From: Manihot esculenta
Lineage: Eukaryota; Streptophyta; Magnoliopsida; Malpighiales; Euphorbiaceae
Assembly: GCF_001659605.2 (NCBI RefSeq)
Contig: NC_035178.2
Span: 13,338,062-13,402,061 of the forward strand
DNA: 64,000 bases
Reading direction: 5' to 3'
Shown: in pieces, positions 21,111 to 34,537 of the stretch
Position numbering within the stretch: position 1 is the first letter of the stretch
Layout of the letters: each line of letters opens with the position of its first letter
Program-made: the position numbers and the translations under genes
Notes under the pieces: model-generated
The model's input: only the letters and a program-made list of their open reading frames with translations
What the model was told of the DNA's origin: nothing
The model's database searches: none

Positions 21111-24100
21111 TTAAATATACACTTAAAAATATTTCTTATATTTAATTTAACTAGGATTATATTTTATATATATATATGCCATGATATTTTTTTCTTAATA
21201 ACGATAATAACAGTTTTAATAATCGTTTGGCTGAGAGGTAAGATTTGGGTGATAAGATTCCATGTCAATCCAAATCAATTTTAATAATAGTTTGGCTGAG
21301 AGGTAAGCAGGCCTGAGCATCCAATATTATCAAAATTAAATACAACTGATAGGGCGTAATCAAATCAAATTGACCTAAATTTTGTAAAATTTAAATTTAT
21401 TTATTAAAAGATTTTAAAAATTTAAATTCTTTGGTTGGATCTCATCTAGAAAATTAAACACTATGATTGAATTCGTTTATGCTATTAAATAATATAAAAA
21501 AAATTATGAAAATAATAAATATTAGAATAGTAAATTAATAATTTTAAAGTGGATTGACATGCTTAGTCTGCTGGTAAGTGTATTTAAGTAAATTTGAGAG
21601 ATCTCAAATTCTATCTACTCTCCAAACCTTCAATTCCATTTAAAAAAAAATAATAATAATAAAATAATAAGTTTAAATTTAATTAATTGATATTAAAGGA
21701 TTTTAAATAAAAAAATTTAGAATAATTCATTTTTTTGAAATTCATAAAAACTTTCTTTTATTAGATGAGTGGATAATTTTAAAAATATTTCACTTAAATA
21801 ATTTTATTTTTTATTTAAAAATTTTAAATTTTAAAATTTCTATCAATATTTATAATGTATACAAAAGTGGAAAGAGGGAATATTGAATTGTTTAAAATGC
21901 ACTTAAACCTTTAATTATTTACAATAATATTTAGTTTTTAAAATATTTGATAATTTTATTATTTAAAATTTAATTTTTAAAAAATAGATGATAATTTTAT
22001 AATTTGAAATAATTTTATAATTAATTAAAAAATCATAAAAAATATATAAAATATAATAAGATTAAATTTTATTAAATAATGATATAATTTTCATTGTAAT
22101 TTATTATTTAAACTAATTTTAAAGTTTGCTAATAAAATTAAATTTCAAAATAAGAATTATTAAAATAATATATTTAAATATTAGATAAACACTAGAAAGA
22201 TTATTAAAATAATTATTTTATATTTTAAGCACAAAATAAAAATAAATAAATTCAAATTTAATTAATTGTTAAAATAGTAATGAAATGAAAATTTGAAAAT
22301 AGTGATCTATATTATTAAAATAGATTATTTAGAATTTTATTTAAATTTAAAATAGATAATATTTTTATTTATTAGATTAATTTTAAGAGTTAAGAGAAAT
22401 ATTCAACTATAACATATTATTAATATTTAAAAGTTTTAAACTAAGTAGATAATTCTTTATTTAAATTCCAAATATATTATATAATTAAAATTTCATGTAT
22501 ATACATATACTAAAACTATATTATCAATTGTGAACAAGAAGTTTTAGAGAAATTTGATTTTGATAAATTTCATACATAAATTAATAAATTATTTATTTCA
22601 AAATTTTGATAAATTGATAAGTTACAAAAATTTTAAAATAATTATTTATAACAAATACTTTTTTTTAAATATTTATTATCATAAGTGATAAATAATAATT
22701 ATTTTTTAAATTTTAATTGATAATAATAATTTTAAATAATTGTTATCAAATGATAAATATATTACCATACTTTTAAATAATTATTTTTTAAAAAATGAGA
22801 TTTTATAATTTTAATTTAAAAATATTTACACATAAATTGAAATTTAACATGATAATAATTATTATTGACCAATAAAATTCTTTGATTTTTTTTCTATTTC
22901 TTAACTATAGTATCTTTCAATGATATAACTTAATTGTATATGACTATTTATGAGATTTTTTAAGAATTTTTTATTATTTTATCACTTTTATTATTTTATT
23001 ATTTTAAAATATTATTATGCTCATAAATAATATTAATAATTTAATGTTGATATTCTAATATTAATAATATTTTAATTTATTATTTTAATACTTATAATTA
23101 ATTTTATTATTATTATATTAACCACTAGGTTTTAAATCATTATTCTATTGATAAATTTAAAATAAATTTAATTTAATTTAATTTATTAATATTTTATTAT
23201 TTTTATTAGTTCTATGAGATGGTTATATGAAAATAATTAATAATAATTTGTTATAATAAAATATTAAATTTAAAAAAATAAAATATAAAATATAAAATAA
23301 TAATTTATAGTAATTTTTATTATAATATTTTCTTAGAGTAAACAACATTGTACTATTATAAGTGAAATTAATTTCGTAATTAGTTTTAAATTTAGGAGAA
23401 TTAAATTATTTATTATATAATAATAATTTTAACATTTAAAAATTTCAATTATAAATATATATTATATAATCTACATATATCTAATTATTTATACAATAAA
23501 ATATAATTTTTAAAATAGATAATATTTTATTATTTAAATTAATTTAAATTTAATAAAATTTGAGTTTTATACATATTTAAATTTATAAAGGATAATAATT
23601 TTATCTGTAATAACACAGTAATTACTTTTATAATTTTCTAAAATCTATTCTTATCATTTACTTGTCTCTCTTTTATTTAACTCACTCTTCCATTGGTAGA
23701 TATTAATGGAGAAAAAATTATTGAGATTAAAATAATTAAATGATAAAAAGGATAATTTGATGAAATTAAAAGTTATTTTGCTACAATGATTTTCTTAATT
23801 ATCATGCAAAACTCTTAAATAAAGTATAAAAATAAACAGAAGAGTAATGAAATATTCCTTAGCTTGGCTAAATTATATTTTATTTACATCATTATTGGAA
23901 TTTGAATAATTCTCTATTCATAGATATAGAATTAAACTCTATTTAGTTTAAATCGAAATAATAACCGAATCAATTTAATTTCAAATTTTAATTTATTTTA
24001 AATTTTTTAATTTTAATTTTAATAAATTTATGATATCAGTTCGATTTAAAAAAATATTCAATAAAATCGAACTAAACCGAATAATGAATCCAACAATACA

Positions 24101-25412
24101 TATTTTTGTATTATGATAATGAATTGATGGATATAATGGTATATAATCAAGCGGTCATGTATGTTTTAAAGTTTTTGAATATGAATTATGAATTGTTTTA
24201 GTTTTTAGTTTAATGTATATTATTTTTCTTGTTTATATTATTTACTGGCAAAAATTAAAATTGAATATTAAATTTTACAATATTAAAAAATTCAACTGAC
24301 TAAATTAAATAAATCAAAACTATTTAATTTAATTTGATTTTTTTCAATTCAATTTATTTTAATATTGATAAATTTTTAAAATTTAATTTTCGATTTATTT
24401 GATTTTATTAATCGCTGAAATATTCCCTTAATCAGAAAAGTGAAATAATTAAGGTTGAGAGAAAATTAAAGGGAATGATAGATAAATTTTAAAAAACTTT
24501 AAAAATATTTCTTATATTTAATTTAAATAAGGATAAAATTATACTAGTTTATGATTAATGCCAGATTGCGGATGGCATTACTCGAATATTAGTTATTTGG
24601 GAGATAGATTCCACGTCAATCCAAATCAATTTTACTAATCGTTTGGATGAGAGATAAGCAGGCCTGATCATCCGCTATTATCAAAGTTAAATACAAGGAT
24701 GTGATCGAATTAAATTTTATAAAATTTATAATTAATTATTAAAAATTTTAAAAATTTAAACAATAGTTAATTCGAGTTCGCATCGAATATTAAATATTAT
24801 AATTAAGTTCGACTCATAAAAAAGAGTTGTTTAATATAATAATGAATTTAATTCGACTTCAATTAAAAAGTTTATTAATTAAATTTGAGCTCAAACTCAA
24901 AATTAAAAGGTTTGGCTCGAATTCAAGTTGACACTCACATTAGTAATTACAAATTATTTTCAGCATACTTTAATTAATTATTAATTATTATATAAACACT
25001 AGAAAGAATATTAAAATAATTATTTTATATTTTTAAGCACAAAATAAAAAAATAATAAATTCAAATTTAATTAATAGTTAAAATAGTAATGAAATGAAAA
25101 TTTTTAAATAGTGATCTATATTATTAAAATAGATTATTTAGAATTTTATTTAAATTTAAAATAAAAAATATTTTTATTTATTAGATTAATTTTAAGAGTT
25201 AAGAGTATTATTTTAAAAACTAATTAAAAAATTAAGCTGACTATATTAAATCAATTCAAATAAATCAAAGTAAATTATTTTCTCACGATTCAGTTTATTT
25301 CAAATATTAGTAAATTCTTAAAATTCAATTTGTGATTTATTCGGTTTAATTAATTGCTGAAATCTTCCCTTAATCAGAAAAGTGAAATAATTAAGGATGA
25401 GAGAAAATTAAA
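21111..25412. repeat. Module Y, copy 1 (AT-rich)
   Basis: 4.3 kb of very AT-rich sequence with no supported ORF. An internal direct repeat of about 215 bp occurs at about 22184-22397 and 24991-25209. Two short segments (21225-21345 and 24580-24700) share GTTTGG(C/A)TGAGAG(G/A)TAAG and GCAGGCCTGA. Its right edge (GAGAAAATTAAA) is where copy 3 of the array starts after 42420. Confidence 0.8.
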
Positions 25413-25439
25413 GGGAATGATAAGATAAGTTTTAAAAAA

Positions 25440-26425
25440 CTTTAAAACTAGTGATTGTATTAATAAAATTCCATCAAATAAAGAGAGATATCATTCACAT
25501 AGAGACGATTATACCTGATAGATTTTTTAATCGAAATATAAGCAATTAGAGTAGTATTACAACGAACAATTTAACAGAAATAGCAGTTTTAGAGTCTAAT
25601 AAAAATTTAAAATCATTAAAAATCAAACCCCTATATAAGATAATTTGATAAAAATGCTTCTAAGTGCCTGTCTAAACCGCATAAGATAAAATGGCAAAGA
25701 TATTCCTCATTTTTTCTCATCTCTCGATCATAAATCATTAAAATCTACCGAACAAATATATCTCTCGAGCATATATCATTAAAGTCTACCGAACAAATCT
25801 CATCTCTCGAGCATAAATCATTAAAGTCTACCGAACAAAGTCACGGAAGAGGGTTTCTACGAGATAAAACTCGAATAAGGTTCCAAGACTGACGTGGTCG
25901 TTGTGATTTCGGAAACCCATAATGACCAGTAAACCTTCATTGAACATTACCTTCCGAAACGACCGAATCAATAAAATTTAAAGAAAAATCAACCACAACT
26001 CATGACTCTTCTCTATTAACGAAAGACCTCATCCCAATCCTTGTTTATTGACTGAGAAACAACCATCAAAATGTAAAAAATTATGAAAAAATTTCATATA
26101 ATAACTAAGAACTTTTGTTTCCATTAAAAATAAAATGTCCGACTTGTAACTAGAAACTAAATCATTCAATACAATAACTGTCCGAGAATTGCCGCTATAA
26201 GTCTTCCAAAAAGGTCTGCAATTCTGAAAATTATTTGGATTGTATGTGAGAAACATCTTCACCATACAGAAATTATAAGTGACGATCAGAATATTTCTGG
26301 AAGTAAGACAACAATATTTTTTTTTTCATCGATAGTCAATTGACGCTCATGGAGAATAAAAAAGAAAAAGTTAGGTTTAAGCAAGAGGAAAAGGCGAGGA
26401 TATCAAGTTACAAACGGATCCTGAA
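25440..26425 (-). mobile_element. Internally deleted LINE, copy 2
   Basis: Same structure as 20195-21110 but more diverged, forming a pair with 48225-49115 (both lack GRRPFVNGEES and read NFQNCRP before the endonuclease start). This suggests two L subtypes in the array. Confidence 0.7.
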
Positions 26426-28825
26426 AGAAAAGTTTTGTTAAATATACACTTAAAAATATTTCTTATATTTAATTTAACTAGGATTATATTTTATATATAT
26501 ATATGCCATGATATTTTTTTCTTAATAACGATAATAACAGTTTTAATAATCGTTTGGCTGAGAGGTAAGATTTGGGTGATAAGATTCCATGTCAATCCAA
26601 ATCAATTTTAATAATAGTTTGGCTGAGAGGTAAGCAGGCCTGAGCATCCAATATTATCAAAATTAAATACAACTGATAGGGCGTAATCAAATCAAATTGA
26701 CCTAAATTTTGTAAAATTTAAATTTATTTATTAAAAGATTTTAAAAATTTAAATTCTTTGGTTGGATCTCATTTAGAAAATTAAACATTATGATTGAATT
26801 CGTTTATGCTATTAAATAATATAAAAAAAATTATGAAAATAATAAATATTAGAATAGTAAATTAATAATTTTAAAGTGGATCGTAAAATAGCATTGACAT
26901 GTTTAGTCTGCTGGTAAGTGTATCTGAGTAAATTTGAGAGATTTCAAGTTCTATCTACTCCCCAAATCTCCAATTCCATTTCAAAAAAAATAATAATAAT
27001 AATAAAATAATAAGTTTAAACTTAATTAATTGATAATAAAGGATTTTAAATAAAAAAATTTAGAATAATTCATTTTTTTGAAATTCATAAAAACTTTCTT
27101 TTATTATATGAGTGGATAATTTTAAAAATATTTCACTTAAATAATTTTATTTTTTATTTAAAAATTTTAAATTTTAAAATTTCTATCAATATTTATAATG
27201 TATACAAAAGTGGAAAGAGGGAATATTGAATTGTTTAAAATGCACTTAAACCTTTAATTATTTACAATAATATTTAGTTTTTAAAATATTTGATAATTTT
27301 ATTATTTAAAATTTAATTTTTAAAAAATGGATGATAATTTTATAATTTGAAATAATTTTATAATTAATTAAAAAATCATAAAAAATATATAAAATATAAT
27401 AAGATTAAATTTTATTAAATAATGATATAATTTTCATTGTAATTTATTATTTAAACTAATTTTAAAGTTTGCTAATAAAATTAAATTTCAAAATAAGAAT
27501 TATTAAAATAATATATTTAAATATTAGATAAACACTAGAAATATTATTAAAATAATTATTTTATATTTTAAGCACAAAATAAAAATAAATAAATTCAAAT
27601 TTAATTAATTGTTAAAATAGTAATGAAATGAAAATTTGAAAATAGTGATCTATATTATTAAAATAGATTATTTAGAATTTTATTTAAATTTAAAATTGAT
27701 AATATTTTTATTTATTAGATTAATTTTAAGAGTTAAGAGAAATATTAAACTATTAAATATTATTAATATTTAAAAATTTTAAACTAAGTAGATAATTCTT
27801 TATTTAAATTCCAAATATATTATATAATTAAAATTTCATGTATATACATATACTAAAACTATATTATCAATTGTGAAAAAAAAGTTTTAGAGAAATTTGA
27901 TTTTGATAAATTTCATACATAAATTAATAAATTATTTATTTCAAATTTTTGATAAATTGATAAGTTACTAAAATTTTAAAATAATTATTTATAACAAATA
28001 CTTTTTTTTAAATATTTATTATCATAAGTGATAAACAATAATTATTTTTTAAATTTTAATTGATAATAATAATTTTAAATAATTGTTATCAAATGATAAA
28101 TATATTACCATACTTTTAAATAATTATTTTTTAAAAATGAGATTTTATAATTTGAATTTAAAAATATTTACATATAAATTGATATTTAGCATGATAATAA
28201 TTATTATTGACCAATAAAATTCTTTGATTTTTTTTCTATTTCTTAACTATAGTATCTTTCAATGATATAACTTAATTGTATATGACTATTTATGAGATTT
28301 TTTAAGAATTTTTTATTATTTTATCACTTTTATTATTTTATTATCTTAAAATATTATTATGCTCATAAATAATATTAATAATTTAATGTTGATATTCTAA
28401 TATTAATAATATTTTAATTTATTATTTTAATACTTAGAATTAATTTTCTTATTATTATATTAACCATTAGATTTTAAATCATTATTCTATTGATAAATTT
28501 AAAATAAATTTAATTTAATTTAATTTATTAATATTTTATTATTTTTATTAGTTCTATGAGATGGTTATATGAAAATAATTAATAATAATTTATTATAATA
28601 AAATATTAAATTTAAAAAAATAAAATATAAAATATAAAATAATAATTTATAGTAATTTTTTATTATAATATTTTCTTAGAGTAAACAACATTGTACTATT
28701 ATAAGTGAAATTAATTTCGTAATTAGTTTTAAATTTAGGAGAATTAAATAATTTATTATATAATAATAATTTTAACATTTAAAAATTTCAATTATATAAT
28801 CTATATATCACTACAAAAAAACAGG

Positions 28826-29235
28826 GTATCAGTGACGGATTTTTCCGTCGCTGAAAGTAAAAATCCCTCGCTGAAACTTTCAGCGATGGATTTGCGACGA
28901 ACTCAAGTCTGTCGCTTAAAGTCATGTCGCTAATTTTTTCCGACGGATTACAATTCCGTCGGAAATATTAGCGACGGATTTCCGACGGATTTAAACTCCG
29001 TCGGAAACATTTACGACGGTTTTCTGACGGAAAATTCAGTCGGAAAAATTTAGCGACGAAAATGTTTGTCGCTAAATCCGTCGGAAATTCTAATTCATCC
29101 GATAAACATTCCGTTGCTAATCCGTCGAAAATAATTAGCGACAGAAATTTTCCGTCGGAAATCCGTCGGAAATATTAACACATTTTAAAAAAAATTTCTC
29201 ACTAATCCGTCAGTAATCCGTCGCTAATCCGTCGC
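28826..29235. repeat. CACTA left subterminal repeats
   Basis: Many direct and inverted words based on TCCGTCGGAAAT, CCGTCGCTAA and TTAGCGACGGA. In this superfamily such repeats bind transposase. Confidence 0.85.
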
Positions 29236-29514
29236 TAATATGTTAAAATTCAATCACAAAAAATAATTTCCTGTTTTTATTTAGATATTCACTGTATAAT
29301 CAAATAATTTATAAGTAAGAATCATATTACATATAAATCAAATATCATTCATAATAATTATAAGTAATGTTCATAATACTTAATAATATTCAGAATATAT
29401 AAAATAAATTCATAATATTTAACAATGTTCATAAAATTTAAAATAAATTCATAATACTTAACAATCGTCATAAAATTTAAAATAAATCAATAATACTTAA
29501 CAATGTTCATAAAA

Positions 29515-29646
29515 CTAAAAACTAATATATGAATTTGTTGAATCATCTGATAGAGAAGTACAATCTGCAGTTGGATTATTTGTTTCATTCATAGAGAGCT
29601 GCTGGCTATGTTCTCTACCTCTAGATGATACTGCTCTTCGAGGCAT
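29515..29646 (-). CDS. Small terminal ORF of the CACTA element (43 aa)
   Basis: ATG directly follows an acceptor-like TTTTTTCAG; reads MPRRAVSSRGREHSQQL and ends SYISF before TAG. Rich in Ser and Arg. It may be the first exon of a second transposon protein or the last exon of the transposase transcript. No function is claimed. Confidence 0.4.
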   Translation of the reverse strand: MPRRAVSSRGREHSQQLSMNETNNPTADCTSLSDDSTNSYISF

Positions 29647-29778
29647 CTGAAAAAATAATTGTCCATTAATTTTAATTAACAATAAAGACAAACAATAGAA
29701 AAAATAATAATCAAATATTAAGTCTATGAATATATATAAAAATATGATATACTTTACAATGTATCATTCAGAATCATC

Positions 29779-32267
29779 TTATAAGTTGACATCATCATCA
29801 CTATCAATACCATCAACTTCTAAATCGTCATCTGACTCTTCAGTGTCTTCTTCCTCTTCCTCATCCTCTCCCTCTTCCTCTTCCTCTACATCCTCATCTT
29901 CATCTTCCACCACTTCAAGTGGTTGTTGCACTTGTTGCAATTCATTAACATCCACCTCAACCATACTACTTGAATCAAGTAACATTGTGGGATCATCAAG
30001 TTCAGTTGTTGGTACAATTTCTTGAGGTCTTAAGACATCATCCTCTTGATAAGCAACATCATTGGAGTTTTGCTCATTTGAGTTGTTGTTAACCATGGAA
30101 GGTCCAATATTGTAAATGCTCCTAGCTTTGGTTTTGAAAACCGCACACCAGTCAACTCTGACTTTATTGATTTTAGGATATTTAATATAGCAAACTTGAT
30201 GAGCTTGTTGAGGTAAAATAAATGGATCAGATGATGCTAGCCTTAATTTGACATTGATTTCCACAAGACCATGTTGAGTATGGACCCTTACCCCTCTATT
30301 AGTGTCAAACCATTCACACTTGAAAAGGATTATCTTGTTTTTCTCTCCAAAGTACTCTAATTCTAATACCTCATTCAGCAAGCCATAGTAATCACTTTCA
30401 TATTCATTATAACAACTTCCTTTGACCCATACACCACTATTTAATGTTTTTCGCTCTCTGCCATAATCATGTCGATGAAATTTAAATCCATTCACAAAAT
30501 ATCCTTTATATGATTGTACTTTTCGGCTGGGCCCTTGAGCTATTTGATAAATGCAGTTATCAACTTCGTTCCTTCCCACCTAATGTTGAAATATTAAGTT
30601 AGAAGTCAACAATAATGCAAATGCTCAAATCATCACTTGCAATACTTACATAGTCTTTTAACCAATTAGCCAGTTCTCGCTCTCGCATTTGCTCAATTTG
30701 TTGATCGCTGATATTTGGTATTGTTTCTCGAAAATGAGAATAAAAAATCCTACACAAAAAAATTAATTTTTTTGTATCATATTTTATTTTATATGATTAA
30801 AATGTTAATACTTAATTTAAATCACTTACTCAATAAACGGATCAATTTCAGGACAATTCAATAACACATATAAATGTGCTGCACAGTACTATTCATTTGA
30901 CAACATTCTGCCATGTTCCAACTGCCCAAAAGGTCGACCTGCATGAGTGAAAATCGAAAGACGTCCCATAGGTTCTACATGTCCACCATCATCATTTCTT
31001 GGAACTCTATTTAGCCTTGTCGAGATAGATGGCTCAAAGTAGTGTGAGCAAAAAGATGAAATTTCCTCAATAAGATATGCCTCAACAATTGAACCCTCAA
31101 CAGAAGCTTTATTTTTGACTTTTTTCTTCAAGTCAAAGAGGTATCTAGTAAAAGAATAATTAGACTGTTAGTTGATTTATTTGACATTTATTTACAATAC
31201 ACCATATGTAAAGATTTAGTGTTGCATTTACCGTTCAAAGGGATACATCCAACGATATTGCACAGGTCCACCTACTTTTGCCTCGTATGCCAAGTGAATA
31301 GGTAAATGCTCCATTGAGTCAAAGAAACCGGGTGGGAATATCTTCTACATCTTGCAAATGCTATCAACAATATTTTTCTCTAAGATATTCATATTTTCTT
31401 CTGTGAGTGTGGTTGCAGTTATGTCTCTAAAAAAATGACTCAACTCAGTCAAAGCATCCCAAACCGCTTTAGGCAATATGTCACGAAATGCAATTGGTAT
31501 CAGTCTTTGCATCAATATGTGGCAATCATGACTTTTTAATCCATAAAATTTACAATCATTCACACTAACAGACTGAGTAATGTTCGAAGCATAGCCATCA
31601 GGTAACCTCAAATCCTTAAGCCACTGACAAATTGACCGTTTCTGTTCTTTATTCAAAGAATAAGTGGCTTTAGGTTTGTATACTTTACCATTATTATACA
31701 ACAATTCTAACTCAGGACGATTGCAATAGACTTTCAAATCTTGTCTTGCCTTGATATTGTCCTTTGATTTTCCATTCACATCCATAACTGTGTAGAATAT
31801 ATTATCAAACACATTCTTTTCTATATGCATAACATCCAAATTATGTCGAAGTAAATTTGATTGTCCATTTCAGAATTACCAACTCCAAATGTACCACAAT
31901 TTATATCCATTGCTTCTGTGACCATGCTTCTATAATCATTGACATTGTTGGTTGTAGCAAGATAATCAGTAGACTGTTCCTCAAGTTGTTCAGAATTTAT
32001 TTCATGAGTGATAGATTCACCATGCGCAATCCACTTAGTATACCCTCCAACAAATCCATTTTTGCAAAGATGATAAGTAACATATTGCCTATTTTGAAAT
32101 TTTCTATTCTGACACTTAGAACATGGACAACGAATTTTATCTTGGCATGTAAACTGTACTTGTGAATAGGCAAAATTTAGAAATGTCTCTACTCCAATCT
32201 CAAATTCAGAATTAAGGAAGCCATTTTGATCTAGTCGCTCATACATCCAACTACGATCTACCGACAT
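29779..32267 (-). pseudogene. CACTA transposase (TNP2-like) remnant with deleted catalytic core
   Basis: Reading leftwards: ATG 32267, a Transpos_assoc (PF13963-like) domain with SWMYERLDQ, the cysteine cluster CPCSKC and HLCKNGFVGGYTKWIAHGE. Near 31858 the frame breaks and resumes at NLDVMHIEKNVFDN, the segment that follows the Tnp2 core (PF02992) in intact proteins, so that core is missing. A DUF4218-like part follows (GLKSHDCHILMQRL; TAG after SICKM; PPGFFDSMEHLPIHL), an intron (31231-31145, GT-AG), another TAG near 30888, then an exon from about 30580 with a DUF4216-like domain (VSWVD-type region reads KVRVDWCAVF) and a very acidic Asp/Glu tail ending at 29779. It cannot make active transposase alone. 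Confidence 0.85.
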
Positions 32268-32504
32268 GATAAATATATTCTGAAATATAAACAAATTCAA
32301 CTCTAATTATATACTAATTTAATAAATCAAACACACTAATCAATTTAACAATACATATCAAAGTAGAGTTGAATGAAGGCACGTAAAGTAAACCGACCAA
32401 GCCGAACTATACATATCAAAAGTTATAAAAATGAGTTATAAAAAAACTGAATAATTTTTCATTTAAATATTTACAATAAGTAAAAAAAAAATTACAAAAT
32501 AAAG

Positions 32505-32830
32505 GTGTAACTGCTGCTGCACAATAATTAAAAAAATTACAAAAAAATTACAAAAGAAAGGTGCAGCAGCGGGTGCTGCTGCTGTGTGCAGCAAGTGCTG
32601 CTGTGCACACAGCAGCAAGTGCTGCTGCACACAGCAGCAGCTGCTGCACAGCAGCACTTGCTGCTGCACACAGCAGCAGTTGGTGCTGCTGCACACAGCA
32701 GCTGCTGCACACAGCAGCTCCTGCTGTTGCACACAGCAGCACTTCTGCTGCTGCACAGCAGCACCAACTGCTGCACAGCAGCACCAACTGCTGCACATCA
32801 GGTGCTGCTGTGCACAGCAGTAGCTCACCT
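32505..32830. repeat. CAG/CTG-rich, strongly self-complementary tract
   Basis: Mixed GCAGCA/TGCTGC words with many inverted pairs around TGTGCACA and CTGCAC, so either strand can fold into long hairpins. It lies between the donor (32967) and acceptor (32280) of the inferred first intron of the transposase gene. ORFs through it on both strands are low-complexity artefacts. Confidence 0.85.
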
Positions 32831-32967
32831 TCAATTCAATTTTTTTTAAAAAAAAAAAAAATTGAAAGAAATGAAGGCAATTAATTATCATATAAAATTT
32901 CCATGCAACCTTTATTGCCATATCATTGTTTCTTTTGAGTTCAGCTAGCTCAAATCTTGACACTTAC

Positions 32968-33125
32968 CTGATAGGCAGTGGCGAGCGGCAGCGGCAGCGG
33001 GAGCGGCAACGGCTGTGGTGGCGAGAGGAGCGTCCAGTAACGACGACACTAGCGGGATTAGCAGCGGCGACGGTGATTGCGGCACGGACAAGGGTGGGGC
33101 GTCAAGGAGAGGAGAGGAGAGATGG
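32968..33125 (-). other. Candidate 5' non-coding exon of the CACTA transposase transcript
   Basis: GC-rich stretch ending CTATCAG/GTAAGTG at 32967, a consensus plant donor. An acceptor TATTTCAG at 32280 lies 13 bases before the transposase ATG. The upstream limit is approximate. Confidence 0.5.
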
Positions 33126-33189
33126 CGGCTGAAAATAAAGGGGGGGGATGAAAGAGATGTATTAGGGTTTTTTTATATTTTTCACATTT

Positions 33190-33370
33190 TCTGACGGATT
33201 AGCGACGGAATAAATTCCGTCGCTAAATTTTTAAAAATCCGTCGCTAATCCGTCGCAAATCCGTCAGAAATATACACATTTAGTATTCGTCGCTGATCCG
33301 TCGCTAATTCCGTCGCTAAAATTTTCTTTGCCGACGGAAATAACTTCCGTCGCTAAATCCGTCGCTGATA
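33190..33370. repeat. CACTA right subterminal repeats
   Basis: Same CCGTCGCTAA and TCCGTCGCAAAT words as at the left end, mostly inverted relative to it. Confidence 0.85.
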
Positions 33371-33867
33371 GCCTGTTTTTTTGTGGTGTATATCTAATTA
33401 TTTATACAATAAAATATAATTTTTAAAATAGATAATGATTTTATTATTTAAATTAATTTATATTTAATAAAATTTGAGTTTTATATATATTTAAATTTAT
33501 AAAGGATAATAATTTTATCTGTAATAACACAGTAATTACTTTTATAATTTCCTAAAATCTATTCTTATCATTTACTTTTCTCTCTTTTATTTAACTCACT
33601 CTTCCATCGGTAGATATTAAACCCTATTTAGTTTAAATCATATTTTATTTACATCATTATTAGAATTTGAATAATTCTCTATTCATAAATATAGAATTAA
33701 ACCCTATTTAGTTTAAATCGAAATAATAACCGAATCAATTTAATTTCAAATTTTAATTTATTTTAAATTTTTTAATTTTAATTTTAATAAATTTATTATA
33801 TCGGTTCGATTTAAAAAAATATTCAATAAAATCGAACTAAACCGAATAATGAATCCAACAATACATA

Positions 33868-33938
33868 TATATATATATATATTTAATAATATAATTATGA
33901 GTAATAAAAATATGTGAAATCGAGTTAGCATATCAATT
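33868..33938 (+). other. Junction piece: truncated X sequence joined to module Y
   Basis: A short AT run followed by 55 bp matching 17525-17613 with about 29 bases missing, then a jump back to the X start at 33939. It marks a recombination point at a simple-sequence tract. Confidence 0.7.
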
Positions 33939-34441
33939 GGTATGCATTCAGTTGGCATTTCACTTTTCTTTCTTTCTTATAATGTATTTACCCTTCGTTT
34001 GATTTATTTTATAAAAAAATAATTTAAATAAATTTTTATAAAATAATGTAAGATTTCAATTTTTTTAAAATAAAAATTTATAAATTAAAAAGAATTGAAT
34101 TTTTTTTTATTAAAAAATATGTCAATTGAACTTGATATCAAACAAAGGATAGAACCTTGAGAAATCCTTTATCCAAGTTACACCCAGTTACTCTTTTCCG
34201 ATTCCAATATAAATTTCTCATCACTTTAGTCTTTCCCTGAGAAAAAAATAATAATAAACCTCTGCAAAGGATGAGGGTGGGTTTTTTTAATTATTTTTTT
34301 TAAATAAAAAAAAGTGAGATTTTAATATTTAACAAAAGTAATATTTTAATTAAGACAATATTGATATTATATAAATATATATTATAAATTTTTAATAAAT
34401 AAAATAAAAACAAATTATAAAAAATATTTATATTTATATTA

Positions 34442-34445
<4 letters not shown>

Positions 34446-34531
<86 letters not shown>
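34446..34531. repeat. (AT)43 microsatellite
   Basis: Twice the length of the same repeat in the other two X copies. Confidence 0.95.

Positions 34532-34537
<6 letters not shown>

Larger units (their letters stand above)
28809..33388 (-). mobile_element. CACTA (CMC/En-Spm) DNA transposon, non-autonomous, with TAT target duplication
   Basis: Ends are CACTACAAAAAAACAGG and CCTGTTTTTTTGTGGTG (one mismatch). TAT precedes at 28806-28808 and follows at 33389-33391. The other Y copies (about 23470, 40480, 51500) show the uninterrupted site. Subterminal arrays of CCGTCGCTAA-type words occupy about 28830-29235 and 33190-33370. Transposase remnants are on the minus strand. 4580 bp. Confidence 0.95.
26426..33867. 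repeat. Module Y, copy 2, split by a CACTA element
   Basis: Matches 21111-24100 apart from the insertion at 28809-33388. Its end is rearranged: a short segment near 33618-33720 is duplicated (two copies of AACCCTATTTAGTTTAAATC), and near 33868 Y sequence passes into an AT run that belongs to module X. Confidence 0.8.

Noticed and set aside
16863..25412. Treating the 8.5 kb unit as a single large transposon
   Set aside because: No terminal repeats, no target duplications, and it contains parts of at least two unrelated dead elements; junctions vary between copies.
29726..30025. Serine-rich 99-codon plus-strand ORF
   Set aside because: Antisense shadow of the acidic Asp/Glu tail of the CACTA DUF4216 exon.
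32463..32963. Several Cys/Ala/Gln-rich ORFs on both strands
   Set aside because: All are readings of the CAG/CTG self-complementary tract, which lies in an inferred intron. No single frame is favoured.
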